Shown here piece by piece: positions 44,906-53,953 of a stretch of 64,000 bases of DNA; the first letter of the stretch is position 1, and each line of letters opens with the position of its first letter. Below the pieces are notes generated by a model. The model was given only the letters and a program-made list of their open reading frames with translations. It made no database searches and had not been told where the DNA came from. The DNA lies in the NCBI RefSeq assembly GCF_029626035.1, contig NZ_JARUBE010000003.1:6076001-6140000 (forward strand), given 5' to 3'. The stretch comes from Micromonospora sp. WMMD980. GTDB taxonomy: Bacteria > Actinomycetota > Actinomycetes > Mycobacteriales > Micromonosporaceae. The position numbers and the translations under genes are program-made.

Positions 44906-45130
44906 ATGCCCCGGTACGAGTTCCGTTGCCGCGCCTGCGGCGACACCTTCGAGGTCAACCGCCCGATGGCCGAGGCCGGCCGGCCCGCCACCTGTCCACA
45001 GGGCCATGCCGACACGGTGAAGCTGCTCTCCACGGTGGCGTTCACCGGGCGGGGCGGCGGCGCCGGGCCGGCCGGTGGGGCGTCCACCCCGGCCGGCGGT
45101 GGCTGCTGCGGCGGCGCCTGCGGCTGCTGA
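44906..45130 (+). CDS. FmdB-type zinc ribbon protein
   Basis: A 74-residue protein with an N-terminal FmdB zinc ribbon: MPRYEFRCRACGDTFEVNRP, then ATCPQGHADTVKLLS (two C-x2-C-like knuckles, the second with His), and a Gly/Cys-rich tail GGGCCGGACGC. The role of this widespread family is unclear. The ATG at 44906 follows TACGCT by six bases, a leaderless start; the longer frame runs antisense to the transglycosylase gene. Very likely a real gene. Confidence 0.88.
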   Translation: MPRYEFRCRACGDTFEVNRPMAEAGRPATCPQGHADTVKLLSTVAFTGRGGGAGPAGGASTPAGGGCCGGACGC

Positions 45131-45258
45131 TCCGGGCGGCGGGCCACGCCTCGTCCGTGGGAACGTTTGGTCGGAACCTGCCCGACCGTTCTCACGATGC
45201 GTGACGACGCGATCATAGGGCAGCATGAACCCGACGTCAGCGGGCGGAGGTTCGACGT

Positions 45259-48069
45259 ATGTCGCCACGGATCCACCTCCCGAGCGGGTGGGTGACCTTC
45301 GTGTTCACCGACATCGAGGGTTCGACACGGCTGGCCCGCATGCTCGGCCCGGTCTACCGGCCGGTGCTGACGGAGCATCGCCGGCTGCTGCGCGACACGC
45401 TCACCGGCACCGACGGGGCGGAGCTGCTGACCGAGGGCGACTCGTTCTTCCTCGCCTTCCCGGACGCGGCCGCCGCGGTGCACGCCTGCCTGACGGCGCA
45501 ACGTGCGTTGGCCGCCCACGAGTGGCCGAACCCCGACGCCACGCCCCGGGTGCGGATGGGCCTGCACACCGGCTACGCGGAGCCACGCGACGGCGAGTAC
45601 GCCAGCCCGGAGGTGCACCGGGCGGCCCGGGTGGCCGCCGCCGCGCACGGTGGTCAGGTGCTCTGCTCGGCCGCCACCGCGCGGCACGCCGACCCGTTGC
45701 CCGACGGCGCGTCCCTGCTCGATCTCGGTCTGCACCGGCTGCGCGGCTTCGACGACCGGGAGCGGCTGTTCCAGCTCGTCGCGCCCGGCCTGGAGCGGCG
45801 GTTCCCGCGTCCGCGCACCGCCGACGCGGCGGCGCACAACCTGCCCACCCAGGTCACCTCGTTCGTCGGGCGGCACTTCGAGCGGGCCGAGCTGGGCCGG
45901 CTGGTGGAGGCGTACCGGCTGGTGACCGTGCTGGGTGCGGGTGGCGCGGGCAAGACCCGGTTGGCCGTGGAGCTGGCCTCCGGGATCGTCGAGAACTATC
46001 CGGACGGGGTGTGGTTCGTCGACATCGCCGCGGTGACCGACCCGGGGCTCGTCGCGTTCGAGATCGCCGCCGTGCTGGGGCTCCGCCCGGAGCCGGGCCG
46101 GCCGATGGTCGACACCCTGGTCGAGTACGCGGCGCCGCGCCGGATGCTCGTGGTGCTGGACACCTGTGACGCCCAGCCGGCCGCCTCGGCCGAGGTGATC
46201 TCCCGGCTGCTGGCCGGTGGCCGGGGGGTGCGGGTGCTGGCGACCAGCCGGGAGTCGTTCGGGGTGCCGGGCGAGGTGGTGTGGCGGATCCCGCCGCTCT
46301 CGGTGGACGAGGGCCCGGGTGTCGGCGGTAGCGACGCGGTGGCGCTGCTGCTGGACCGCACCGCCGCGGCGCGGGGTGGTCGGCCACCTGACCCGACGGA
46401 GCAGGACGACCTGCGTCGGGTGGTGCGCCGGCTGGACGGCCTGCCGCTCGCCATCGAGTTGGCCGCGGCACGGTTGCGGGTGCTCTCCGCCGGGCAGTTG
46501 GCCGAGCGGCTCGACGACATGCTCGGCGCCCTGGACGCGGGGCGGGACGCCGCGGAGCCGCCGCCGGTGGAGGCCGGCTGGAGCGGCAACCAGCAGGACA
46601 CGGTCGACCTGGTGGCCGCCGCGACCGGGTCCGCCCCGCCGACGCCGGCGTCCCGGGCGGTGCAGCGGTCGGCCAGCGAGCGGCACCTGACCATCCAGGC
46701 CACGGTGACCTGGTCCTACCGGACACTCGGCGCCCGCTCGTCGCGGCTGCTGCGGTGGATGGCGGTCTTCGCCGGCCCGGTGGACCTGCCGACCGTGCAG
46801 TGGTTGCTGAACGAGGATCCGCTGGATCCGCTGTCGGTGCTGGTGGACAAGTCGATGGTGCTGGCCGAGCCGCACGCCTCGGGCAGCACCTACCGGATGC
46901 TGGACCCGATCCGGGCGTACGCGGCTCGCCGGCTGATCTCCACCGGCGAGGAGCAGACCGCCCGGGACCGGCACGTGGCCTGGTCCCGGCACGCGCTGGA
47001 CCGGGCGCACCTGGGCCCGGACGGCCGGCCGGTGACGCTGTCGCTCTATGCGTTGGACCCGCTCGCCGGGGAGTTGCGGGCCGCGTTGCGGTGGTGCGCC
47101 ACCGGCGGCAGCGCCCGGTCGGGGCTGCACCTGGCCGGCGGGTTGGACCAGTGGTGGCGGGAGCGCGGGCTGGCCCGGGAGGGTCGGCTGTGGCTGTTCC
47201 GGCTCTACGGGCGGATCGCCGAGACCGGCGAGGACATCCCGGAGGCCGAGCTGGCCGCCGCCTACCACATGCATTCGCTGCACGCGGGTGCGGACGGCGA
47301 GTTCGCCGAGGAGTTGCGCTACTCGCAGCGGGCCGAGGCGGCCGCCCGGCAGGCCGGCGATCTGGGCCTGCTGGCCCGGGTGCTGGCCGGGCGCGCCGCG
47401 CCGCTCGTCGACATGGGGCAGTTCGCCGAGGCGGAGCGGGTCTGCCGGGAGGTGCTCGACTGGGCGTACGCGCAGGACGTGGTGGGTGACGCGTTGCTCG
47501 CCGTCTACAACCTGGCCGAGCTGCTCTGGCGGCGGGGTGCGCTGGACGAGGCGGCCGAGGTGCTCGGCGCGGCCCGTCCGGTGGAGGCGGGCCGCCCGGT
47601 GGAGCGGGGCCGCCGGTCGGTGGACATGCTGCTGGGGATGGTGGCGCTGGCCCGGGGTGACCTGGTGGCGGCGCACGAGCACCTGCTGGTGGCGTTGCGG
47701 TCCCGGATGAGCCACGGCTACCTGGGCCGGGCCTGCGAAACGATCAACGCGATCGCGGTGCGCTGCGCGCTGGCGGGGGATGCGGTGGCGGCGGCCCGGC
47801 TCTTCGGCGCGGCGCAGGCCACCCGGGCGAGCCTGCGGGCCACGCCGGGCATCTTCGAGCCGTACTGGCTGGCCCGGCAGGCTGATCTGCGCCGGTCCCT
47901 GGGCGACGAGGCATTCGACGCGGCCTACGGCGCGGGGGCCGGGCTGCGGCTGGACGAGGCGGCGGCGTTGGCGTTGCACGTCGAGCATCCGGACCTGACC
48001 ACCGACTCGTTCTGGTTCGGCCCGTCCGGCTCGCGGCCGGCGGCCGAGCCGCGCAGCACGGCGGGCTGA
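45259..48069 (+). CDS. Class III nucleotide cyclase-like / NB-ARC ATPase / TPR regulatory protein
   Basis: A 936-residue cytosolic protein. Residues 10-175 form a class III cyclase domain: VTFVFTDIEGSTRLA with metal Asp18 and LLTEGDSFFLAF with Asp61. Where active cyclases usually have Lys three residues before the second Asp there is Thr58, and the transition-state Asn is His120 (SPEVHRAARVA), so catalysis is doubtful. Residues 200-480 are an NB-ARC/AAA ATPase (P-loop GAGGAGKT at 226-233, sensor LATSRE). The C-terminal half is TPR-like helical repeats. No DNA-binding domain is visible. The ATG has a GGAGG site. Related proteins are common in actinomycetes; ligand and output are unknown. Confidence 0.85.
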   Translation: MSPRIHLPSGWVTFVFTDIEGSTRLARMLGPVYRPVLTEHRRLLRDTLTGTDGAELLTEGDSFFLAFPDAAAAVHACLTAQRALAAHEWPNPDATPRVRMGLHTGYAEPRDGEYASPEVHRAARVAAAAHGGQVLCSAATARHADPLPDGASLLDLGLHRLRGFDDRERLFQLVAPGLERRFPRPRTADAAAHNLPTQVTSFVGRHFERAELGRLVEAYRLVTVLGAGGAGKTRLAVELASGIVENYPDGVWFVDIAAVTDPGLVAFEIAAVLGLRPEPGRPMVDTLVEYAAPRRMLVVLDTCDAQPAASAEVISRLLAGGRGVRVLATSRESFGVPGEVVWRIPPLSVDEGPGVGGSDAVALLLDRTAAARGGRPPDPTEQDDLRRVVRRLDGLPLAIELAAARLRVLSAGQLAERLDDMLGALDAGRDAAEPPPVEAGWSGNQQDTVDLVAAATGSAPPTPASRAVQRSASERHLTIQATVTWSYRTLGARSSRLLRWMAVFAGPVDLPTVQWLLNEDPLDPLSVLVDKSMVLAEPHASGSTYRMLDPIRAYAARRLISTGEEQTARDRHVAWSRHALDRAHLGPDGRPVTLSLYALDPLAGELRAALRWCATGGSARSGLHLAGGLDQWWRERGLAREGRLWLFRLYGRIAETGEDIPEAELAAAYHMHSLHAGADGEFAEELRYSQRAEAAARQAGDLGLLARVLAGRAAPLVDMGQFAEAERVCREVLDWAYAQDVVGDALLAVYNLAELLWRRGALDEAAEVLGAARPVEAGRPVERGRRSVDMLLGMVALARGDLVAAHEHLLVALRSRMSHGYLGRACETINAIAVRCALAGDAVAAARLFGAAQATRASLRATPGIFEPYWLARQADLRRSLGDEAFDAAYGAGAGLRLDEAAALALHVEHPDLTTDSFWFGPSGSRPAAEPRSTAG

Positions 48070-48082
48070 AGGTACCCGAGCC

Positions 48083-48121
48083 GGCCGCCGGGGAGCCCGA
48101 CGGGCGGGCTCCCCGGCGGCC
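48083..48121. terminator. Bidirectional hairpin between the cyclase and phospholipase genes
   Basis: GGCCGCCGGGGAGCCC (48083-48098) is perfectly complementary to 48106-48121 across a seven-base loop. It lies between convergent stops at 48069 and 48125. Confidence 0.85.
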
Positions 48122-48124
48122 CGG

Positions 48125-48667
48125 TCAGCTCCGGACGGCGGCGCGACGCTCGGCGTCGGCCTTCATCCGCGCGGCGCGGTCGATGTCGGCCTGCTTGACC
48201 GCGGCGACCGATCCGAACACGCTCACCGCCTGGTAGTAGGTCCAGGCGAGGCTGTAGCAGGCGGGCCGGACGATCGCGTTGTAGGTGGCGCAGACCCGCT
48301 TCAGGTCCTCGTAGAACGCGCTGTCCAGGCGGGACTTGTTGGCCGGGAAGATGCCCATGGCCTTGTGGTTGCGGTAGCCGAAGTCGTGCCGGTAGCAGGA
48401 GAGGTTGAACGAGAAGCCGAGCGGGTTGTCCGGGCTGGACGAGCAGTAGTCGGTGGACCAGTCGAAGCCGTACTCGGCCCAGGGCGTCTTGTTGAGCCGG
48501 GCGCTGTTCCAGGCGTTGTAGCTGCTGGCGCTGGTCTGCGTCCAGCTGGACAGCACCGACAGCTTCTGTTGGGTGCTCACCGCGGCGGCGGCCGGTGAGG
48601 CCAGGCCGAGCACGGTGAGCAGGGCGATCAGGCCGGTGGCGAGGGTGGTGGCGAGGCGTCGGGACAT
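48125..48667 (-). CDS. Secreted prokaryotic phospholipase A2
   Basis: A 180-residue exported enzyme of the short actinomycete PLA2 family. The signal peptide runs 1-29 (cut after PAAAA), and the mature enzyme contains the His-Asp dyad in NLSCYRHDFGYRNHK (His94, Asp95), with Cys75 and Cys91 and a later pair likely forming disulfides. It would hydrolyse the sn-2 ester of phospholipids using calcium. The ATG at 48667 has a GGAGG ribosome site; the frame's longer N-terminus is rejected. It is a single gene convergent with the cyclase-like gene. Size and motif fit closely. Confidence 0.92.
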   Translation of the reverse strand: MSRRLATTLATGLIALLTVLGLASPAAAAVSTQQKLSVLSSWTQTSASSYNAWNSARLNKTPWAEYGFDWSTDYCSSSPDNPLGFSFNLSCYRHDFGYRNHKAMGIFPANKSRLDSAFYEDLKRVCATYNAIVRPACYSLAWTYYQAVSVFGSVAAVKQADIDRAARMKADAERRAAVRS

Positions 48668-48860
48668 GGGGGACCTCCGCGTGGTCGGCATCGGGTCGGC
48701 CGCTCCGGGATCTCCGGAATTCCAAGATTGTCGATCAATGCGGTGACGTCGGGGGATGGTCGGGAAGGCCGCTTGCTGACATCCGCCCAAACAGACGAAT
48801 GACTCCCGGCGGGGATCCGCATATGCTCGCTTACGAGTAATCGGATGCGAGGAGTCGGTC

Positions 48861-49508
48861 GTGGCGAAGCGACGCCGGGTCGGGAACCTGCTGGCGCTCG
48901 CCGTGCTCTCCGTGCTCGTCGAGCGCCCCCGCCATCCGTACGAGATCGCCACCGTGCTCCGCGAGCGCGGCAAGGATCAGGACATGCCGATCAAGTGGGG
49001 CTCGCTCTACACAGTGGTGGCGAACCTGGAACGGCACGGCCTGCTCGCGGCGGTGGAGAGCGGGCGGCAGGGGCGGCGTCCGGAGCGGACCGTCTACCGG
49101 ATCACCGACGCCGGCCGGACCGAGCTCGTGGACTGGACCCGGGAGCTGGTCGCCGTGCCGGAGCGGGAGCATCCTCGCTTCGAGGCCGGTCTGTCCGTGC
49201 TCGGCGCGCTCCACCCGACTGAGGCGACCGAGCTGCTGCGCCGGCGCCTCGACCGGCTGACCGGGCAGCTCGACGCGCAGCGGGCGGCGCTGGCCCGGCA
49301 CGCCCGGGAGGTGCCCCGGCTCTTCCTCGTCGAGGCCGAGTACGACCTGGCCGTCCGCGAGGCCGAGGCGACCTGGGTGCGCGGGCTGCTCGACGAGTTG
49401 ACCACCGGCTCGTTGCCCGGGCTGGCCGCCTGGCGGGCCTGGCACGAGACCGGCGCCATGCCGCCCGAGTGGGCCCAACCGGCGGAGAGGGGGACCGAGG
49501 AGCACTGA
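48861..49508 (+). CDS. PadR-family transcriptional regulator
   Basis: A 215-residue regulator with an N-terminal PadR winged helix (LLALAVLSVLVERPRHPYEI, then IKWGSLYTVVANLERHGLL and RTVYRITDAGRTEL) and a Vir/PadR-type C-terminal helical dimerisation region. The GTG start has GAGGAG upstream. A small dyad CTCGCTTACGAG at about 48826-48837 could be its own site. The following gene, 163 bp downstream on the same strand, is a broken methyltransferase. The inducer is unknown. Confidence 0.9.
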   Translation: MAKRRRVGNLLALAVLSVLVERPRHPYEIATVLRERGKDQDMPIKWGSLYTVVANLERHGLLAAVESGRQGRRPERTVYRITDAGRTELVDWTRELVAVPEREHPRFEAGLSVLGALHPTEATELLRRRLDRLTGQLDAQRAALARHAREVPRLFLVEAEYDLAVREAEATWVRGLLDELTTGSLPGLAAWRAWHETGAMPPEWAQPAERGTEEH

Positions 49509-49671
49509 CCCACGGACCCCGGCGGGGTGCGGTAACACCGCCGCCGGGGCCCTGACCTGCGAACCGATACCGCGGGAACGGCAACCCGGCCGCAAGGTGG
49601 CAACCGCAACGATAACCGGGCGTCCGTCCCCGGGTCGGTTCGTGTCCGCACGAATCGAGACGGAGGAAGAG

Positions 49672-50356
49672 ATGGGTACGAAGGATCTGCGCGCGCCCAA
49701 GCGCAAGGTGATGCCCGAGATGGAGGGGGCGGCCGCCCGCTGGTACGCCCGCAACCGCGGCTCGGCGGCGCAACTGGTGGAGTACCGCCGGCAGGCCGTG
49801 CGGCTGGCCGAGGGGCTGCCCGACGGGGCGGCCGTGCTGGAGGTCGCGCCCGGCCCCGGCTACCTGGCGATCGAGCTGGCCCGGCTCGGGGCGTACCGGA
49901 TCACCGGGTTGGACGTCAGCCGGACGTTCGTGGCGCTGGCCGGCGAGGCCGCCCGGCGGGCGGGCGTGGTTGTCGACTTCCGCCAGGGCGACGTCCACGA
50001 CCTGCCGTTCCGGCGGGCACCTTCGACCTGGTGGTCTGCCAGGCGGCGTTCAAGAACTTCGTCCGCCCGGTGCGGGCGCTGGACGAGATGCACCGGGTGC
50101 TGCGGCCGGGCGGCCGGGCGGTGATCCACGACCTGCGGGCCGACGCCTCGGCGGCGGACATCGCGCGGGAGGTGGCCGGGATGGGCCTGGGCCGGCTGGA
50201 CGCCTTCTGGACCCGCTCGGCGTTGCGGATGCTGCGCCGGCGGGCGGTCACCGGCGACACCTTCGCCCGGCTCGCCGGGCGAGCGCGTTCGGCGGCGCCG
50301 AGGTGGACCGGGACGGGGGGATCGGCCTGGAGGTCCGGCTCACTCGGGCCGGCTGA
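49672..50356 (+). pseudogene. Class I SAM-dependent methyltransferase interrupted by two frameshifts
   Basis: A methyltransferase can be read across three frames: RWYARNRGSAAQLVEYRR, AVLEVAPGPGYLAIELARLG (SAM motif I) and DVHDLPFR in the first; VCQAAFKNFVRPVRALDEM and HRVLRPGGRAVIHDL in the second; AFGGAEVDRDGGIGLEVRLT in the third. The shifts fall near 50010-50015 and 50278-50285. Each would be repaired by adding one G in a G-rich run, so either real mutations or homopolymer sequencing errors explain them. The start has a GGAGG site at 49662. A restored protein would have about 228 residues. Target unknown. Confidence 0.85.
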
Positions 50357-50369
50357 CCTACGCGGGAGG

Positions 50370-50401
50370 CGCCCGGGGCTCCCCGACGGGAGCCCCGGGC
50401 G
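50370..50401. terminator. Bidirectional hairpin between methyltransferase remnant and GHL10 gene
   Basis: CGCCCGGGGCTCCC (50370-50383) pairs perfectly with 50388-50401 across a four-base loop. Three tandem copies of GTCAGCG follow at 50400-50420. It separates convergent genes. Confidence 0.82.
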
Positions 50402-50415
50402 TCAGCGGTCAGCGG

Positions 50416-52074
50416 TCAGCGGACGAAGCGCGGCGGGCTCGCCGGGCTCTCGTTCGCCAGGCGGTCCAGCGCGGTCACGTAGTAGGTGTAACGGCTGCCG
50501 GCGACCGCCGTGGTGTCCACCCAGGACCGGGTGGCGCCGTCGGTGGCCCGGACGGTGCCGACCAGGTGGGACGCGTCGGCGAAGTCGCAGCGCCCGGCCA
50601 GGCCGAGACCGTCGAACCGGTAGATCGCGTACGAGGTGGCGGTGCCGAGCGGGCCCTTGCCGTCGGCGGGCTGCCGCCAGCTCAGCCGCACCCCGTCCGC
50701 CTCCCGCTGGGCCTTGGTGACCACCGGGAAGAGCAGCGGCTTGTGCGGCAGGTGCGTCATGGTCGGCACCAGCGCGGGCCGCGAGTAGTGCTCGGCCGCG
50801 TAGATGTCGGTGGCGCCGAGCCGGTTCGCCCGCACCTGCACCGCCGAGAAGTGCACGTTGCCGAGCACCTCCGGGTACGACCGGTTCAACGTCAGGTGGT
50901 TCGACAGCTCCTGCGGGTTCATCCAGAACGACCCGTACGCCGGTTCGCCGCTCTTGTAGTCGGCCTGGCCGATGTAGAGCTGGACGTGGGTGCCGCGCAC
51001 CTGCTCCGCCCACCACGGCACGAGCCGGGCGTAGTCGGCGGCCGGGTACTGGCCGATGTACCAGTAGAGCTGCGGCACCACGTAGTCGATCCACTCCTCC
51101 TTGATCCACTTACGGGTGTCGGCGGAGATGATGTCGTACGACTGCGAGCCGGTGGTGTCCGAGCCGTTCGGGTCGGCGGACGCGTTGCGCCAGATGCCGA
51201 ACGGGCTGACCCCGAACTTCACCCACGGCTTGGCGGCCTTGATCTTGGCGTTCATCTCCTGGACCAGCAGGTTGATGTTGTCCCGCCGCCAGTCGGCCTT
51301 GTCCGTGAAGCCCCGGTTGTACTGGGCGAAGGTGGCGTCGTCGGGCACCTGGTAGGTGCCGCTCGGGTACGGGTAGAAGTAGTCGTCGAAGTGCACGCCG
51401 TCGACGTCGTACCGCTTGACCGCGTCCATCATCGCGGTCTGGACGAACTCGCGGACCTCGGGGATGCCGGGGTTGTAGTAGAGCCGGCTGCCGGCGACGC
51501 CGGCCGGCGGGTAGGCGAACACCCAGTCCGGGTGGGCCCGGGCCGGGCTGTCCGGCGCGAGTTGCGACAGGTCGGCGCCGGCGCCGCCGGGGGCCGGCAT
51601 GGAGACGCGGTACGGGTTGAACCAGGCGTGGAACTCCAGGTTCCGCTTGTGCGACTCGGCGACCAGGAAGGCCAGCGGGTCCCAGCCGGGGTCCTTGCCG
51701 CGCACGCCGGTCAGGTACTCCGACCACGGCTCGTACGGCGAGGGCCAGAACGCGTCCGCGGTCGGGCGGACCTGGACCACGACGGCGTTGTGGTTGAGCT
51801 TCTGGGCGAGGTCGAGCCAGCCCAGGTATTCCGCCTTCTGCTTGGCCACCTGGTCCGGCGCGGTCCAGGAGTCCTTGCTGGGCCAGTCGATGTTCGTCAC
51901 CGAGGCGATCCACATGGCCCGGAACTGCCGCTTGGGGGTGGCCGGGTTCGTGACGCAGTCGGCGGTCGGGGAGGTTGTCGTCTCGTTCGGGGCGGCCTGC
52001 GCCGGTGCGCCGGCGACCAGCGCGCCGAGCAGCGCCACGGCCAGCGCGGCAGCCCTGAGCGGAGTTGCCTTCAT
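50416..52074 (-). CDS. Secreted family-10-like glycoside hydrolase (GHL10)
   Basis: A 552-residue exported enzyme. The signal peptide is residues 1-27 (ending PAQA). The GHL10 (DUF187) TIM barrel spans about 48-420: RAMWIASVTNIDWPS, NHNAVVVQVRPTADAFWPS, FHAWFNPYRV, VDGVHFDDYFYPYP and YVVPQLYWYIGQYP. Acidic residues at the strand ends, including Asp-Asp in HFDDYF, are candidates for catalysis. A C-terminal fibronectin-III-like domain (about 460-550) follows. The family is thought to cleave glycans in the cell wall or environment; substrate unproven. ATG start. Monocistronic, ended by a strong hairpin. Confidence 0.9.
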   Translation of the reverse strand: MKATPLRAAALAVALLGALVAGAPAQAAPNETTTSPTADCVTNPATPKRQFRAMWIASVTNIDWPSKDSWTAPDQVAKQKAEYLGWLDLAQKLNHNAVVVQVRPTADAFWPSPYEPWSEYLTGVRGKDPGWDPLAFLVAESHKRNLEFHAWFNPYRVSMPAPGGAGADLSQLAPDSPARAHPDWVFAYPPAGVAGSRLYYNPGIPEVREFVQTAMMDAVKRYDVDGVHFDDYFYPYPSGTYQVPDDATFAQYNRGFTDKADWRRDNINLLVQEMNAKIKAAKPWVKFGVSPFGIWRNASADPNGSDTTGSQSYDIISADTRKWIKEEWIDYVVPQLYWYIGQYPAADYARLVPWWAEQVRGTHVQLYIGQADYKSGEPAYGSFWMNPQELSNHLTLNRSYPEVLGNVHFSAVQVRANRLGATDIYAAEHYSRPALVPTMTHLPHKPLLFPVVTKAQREADGVRLSWRQPADGKGPLGTATSYAIYRFDGLGLAGRCDFADASHLVGTVRATDGATRSWVDTTAVAGSRYTYYVTALDRLANESPASPPRFVR

Positions 52075-52365
52075 GCGGTGCGGTCCCTTCGTGGGGTCCG
52101 GGGACGGACGGCGGCTACGGCAACATTCGCCGCTCAGTTAAAGCCACCGGTAGAAAACTTTCATCTATCCCGACCTGGCGCAAGACCCCGGCCCGGATCG
52201 ATGCGCCATCGCCCGCCGCCCGGGCCACGGCGAGGGGCGCACCTCGCGGATGGTGGCCATTCCGACACCGCCCGTACGGGATTGGGTGGGGGGAGCGGCT
52301 GGCTAGCCTGGCCGGTCACACGAGCCGCCGACCGCGGCGGTTCGCACCGTTGGGGGAGGTGATCC

Positions 52366-53862
52366 ATGTCAGTCCCGCGCACCAAACCGATCAAGGACGT
52401 GCTCGCCCAGGGCGACGCCGACGGCGAGGACGGCAAGCCCGGGCTCAGGCGCCGGCTCGGCCCGGTCGACCTGATGGGCTTCGGCATCGGGATCGTGATC
52501 GGCACCGGGATCTTCACGCTGACCGGCGTGGAGGCGAAGAACAGTGCCGGCCCGGGCGTGGTGATCTCCTTCGGCATCGCCGGCGTGGTCGCGCTGCTCG
52601 CCGCGCTCTGCTACGCCGAGCTGGCCTCCAGCGTGCCGACCGCGGGCAGCGCCTACACCTACGCGTACGCCACCATGGGCGAGATCGTCGCCTGGATCAT
52701 CGGCTGGGACCTGCTGCTGGAGTTCGCGCTCGGCGCCGCCGTGGTGGCCCGCGGCTGGTCCGGCTACCTCGCCGACCTGTTCGGCCTGCCCAGCGCCTGG
52801 TTCGCCGAGGAAGGCAGCATCGTCAACCTCGGCGCGATCGGCATCGTGCTGCTGCTCGGCGTGGTGGCCATCGTCGGCATCCGCGAGTCCGCCCGGGTCA
52901 CCAACGTGCTGGTGCTGGTGAAGGTGGCGATCTGCGCCTTCGTCGTCATCGCCGGGCTGTTCTTCGTGAAGGCGGCCAACCTCACCCCGTTCATCCCGTC
53001 CAGCGAGCCGGCCGGCGCCGGCGACGACGGCATCAAGCAGCCGGTCACCCAGGCGCTGTTCGGGCTGGAGCCCTCCGTCTTCGGCTTCGTCGGGGTGCTC
53101 ACCGCCGCCGCGGTGGTGTTCTTCGCGTACACCGGGTTCGAGGCCGTGGCGAACCTGGGCGAGGAGACCCGCAAGCCCAAGCGCGACCTGCCGCTGGGCC
53201 TGCTCGGCACGCTCGTCATCTCCACCGTGCTCTACATCGGCGTCTCGCTGGTCGTGGTCGGCATGGTCAGGTACACCGAGATCGACGAGGGCGCGCCGAT
53301 TGCGTCCGCGTTCCGGGCGGTCGGCGCCGGCTGGTCCGCGACGCTCGTCTCCATCGCCGCCGTCGCCGGCCTCACCAGCGTGATCCTGGTCGACCTGGTG
53401 GCCATGGGGCGGATCGGCTTCGCCATCGCCCGGGACGGGCTCATCCCGCCGTCGATCGCCAAGGTGCACCCGCGCTGGGGCACGCCCTACCGGATCGCCG
53501 CGATCATGACGGTGGCGGTCGTGCTGCTGGCCGGCTTCCTGCCGCTGTCCGCGCTCGCCGATCTGGTCAGCATCGGCGCGCTCTGCGCGTTCATGCTGGT
53601 CGCGATCGCGGTGCCGATCCTGCGCAAGCGGCGTCCCGACCTGGACCGGCCGTTCAAGGTGCCGTTCTCGCCGGTGCTGCCGATCGTGACCGCGGTGGCC
53701 TGCCTCTACCTCAGCCTCAACCTGTCGGTGGAGACCTGGGTGCGGTTCCTGATCTGGATGGCGCTCGGCGGGATCATCTACTTCGGTTACGGGCACCGCA
53801 AGAACCGGCTGGCCCGCCGCGAGCACGCCGAGGACACCCCCGAGCCCGCCCCCACCCCCTGA
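52366..53862 (+). CDS. Amino acid permease (APC family, CAT-like)
   Basis: A 498-residue transporter with about 12-13 membrane segments. The N-terminal unwound-helix motif reads GFGIGIVIGTGIFTLTGV, typical of cationic amino-acid transporters (CAT branch), followed by LCYAELASSVPTAGSAYTY. The mid-region contains FFAYTGFEAVANLGEETRKP, a hallmark of this branch. The ATG has a GGGGAGG site six bases upstream. The C-terminus is short and charged. It stands alone, with a three-unit GGGGCCCC element after its stop and the arabinan cluster convergent to it. Substrate likely a cationic or branched amino acid, inferred only. Confidence 0.92.
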   Translation: MSVPRTKPIKDVLAQGDADGEDGKPGLRRRLGPVDLMGFGIGIVIGTGIFTLTGVEAKNSAGPGVVISFGIAGVVALLAALCYAELASSVPTAGSAYTYAYATMGEIVAWIIGWDLLLEFALGAAVVARGWSGYLADLFGLPSAWFAEEGSIVNLGAIGIVLLLGVVAIVGIRESARVTNVLVLVKVAICAFVVIAGLFFVKAANLTPFIPSSEPAGAGDDGIKQPVTQALFGLEPSVFGFVGVLTAAAVVFFAYTGFEAVANLGEETRKPKRDLPLGLLGTLVISTVLYIGVSLVVVGMVRYTEIDEGAPIASAFRAVGAGWSATLVSIAAVAGLTSVILVDLVAMGRIGFAIARDGLIPPSIAKVHPRWGTPYRIAAIMTVAVVLLAGFLPLSALADLVSIGALCAFMLVAIAVPILRKRRPDLDRPFKVPFSPVLPIVTAVACLYLSLNLSVETWVRFLIWMALGGIIYFGYGHRKNRLARREHAEDTPEPAPTP

Positions 53863-53869
53863 CCCCGGT

Positions 53870-53953
53870 GTAAGCAGGGGCCCCCTCTTAACACCCGGTG
53901 GTGAGAGGGGGCCCCTTCTCTACCGGAGGCGTTAAGAGGGGGCCCCTCCTTAC
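53870..53953. repeat. GGGGCCCC palindromic element, copy D (three units)
   Basis: Units at 53870-53892, 53901-53923 and 53931-53953, starting every 30-31 nt with spacers ACCCGGTG and CGGAGGC. The second spacer is the exact reverse complement of the GCCTCCG spacer in copy A, and the flanking units align in that orientation. The last unit supplies the TAA stop of the GH43 gene (53950-53952). It lies between convergent genes. Confidence 0.86.

Noticed and set aside
44881..47988. A 1035-codon minus-strand frame
   Set aside because: It is antisense to the cyclase/NB-ARC gene, which has clear domains. The His/Pro/Arg/Gln-rich content marks it as a shadow.
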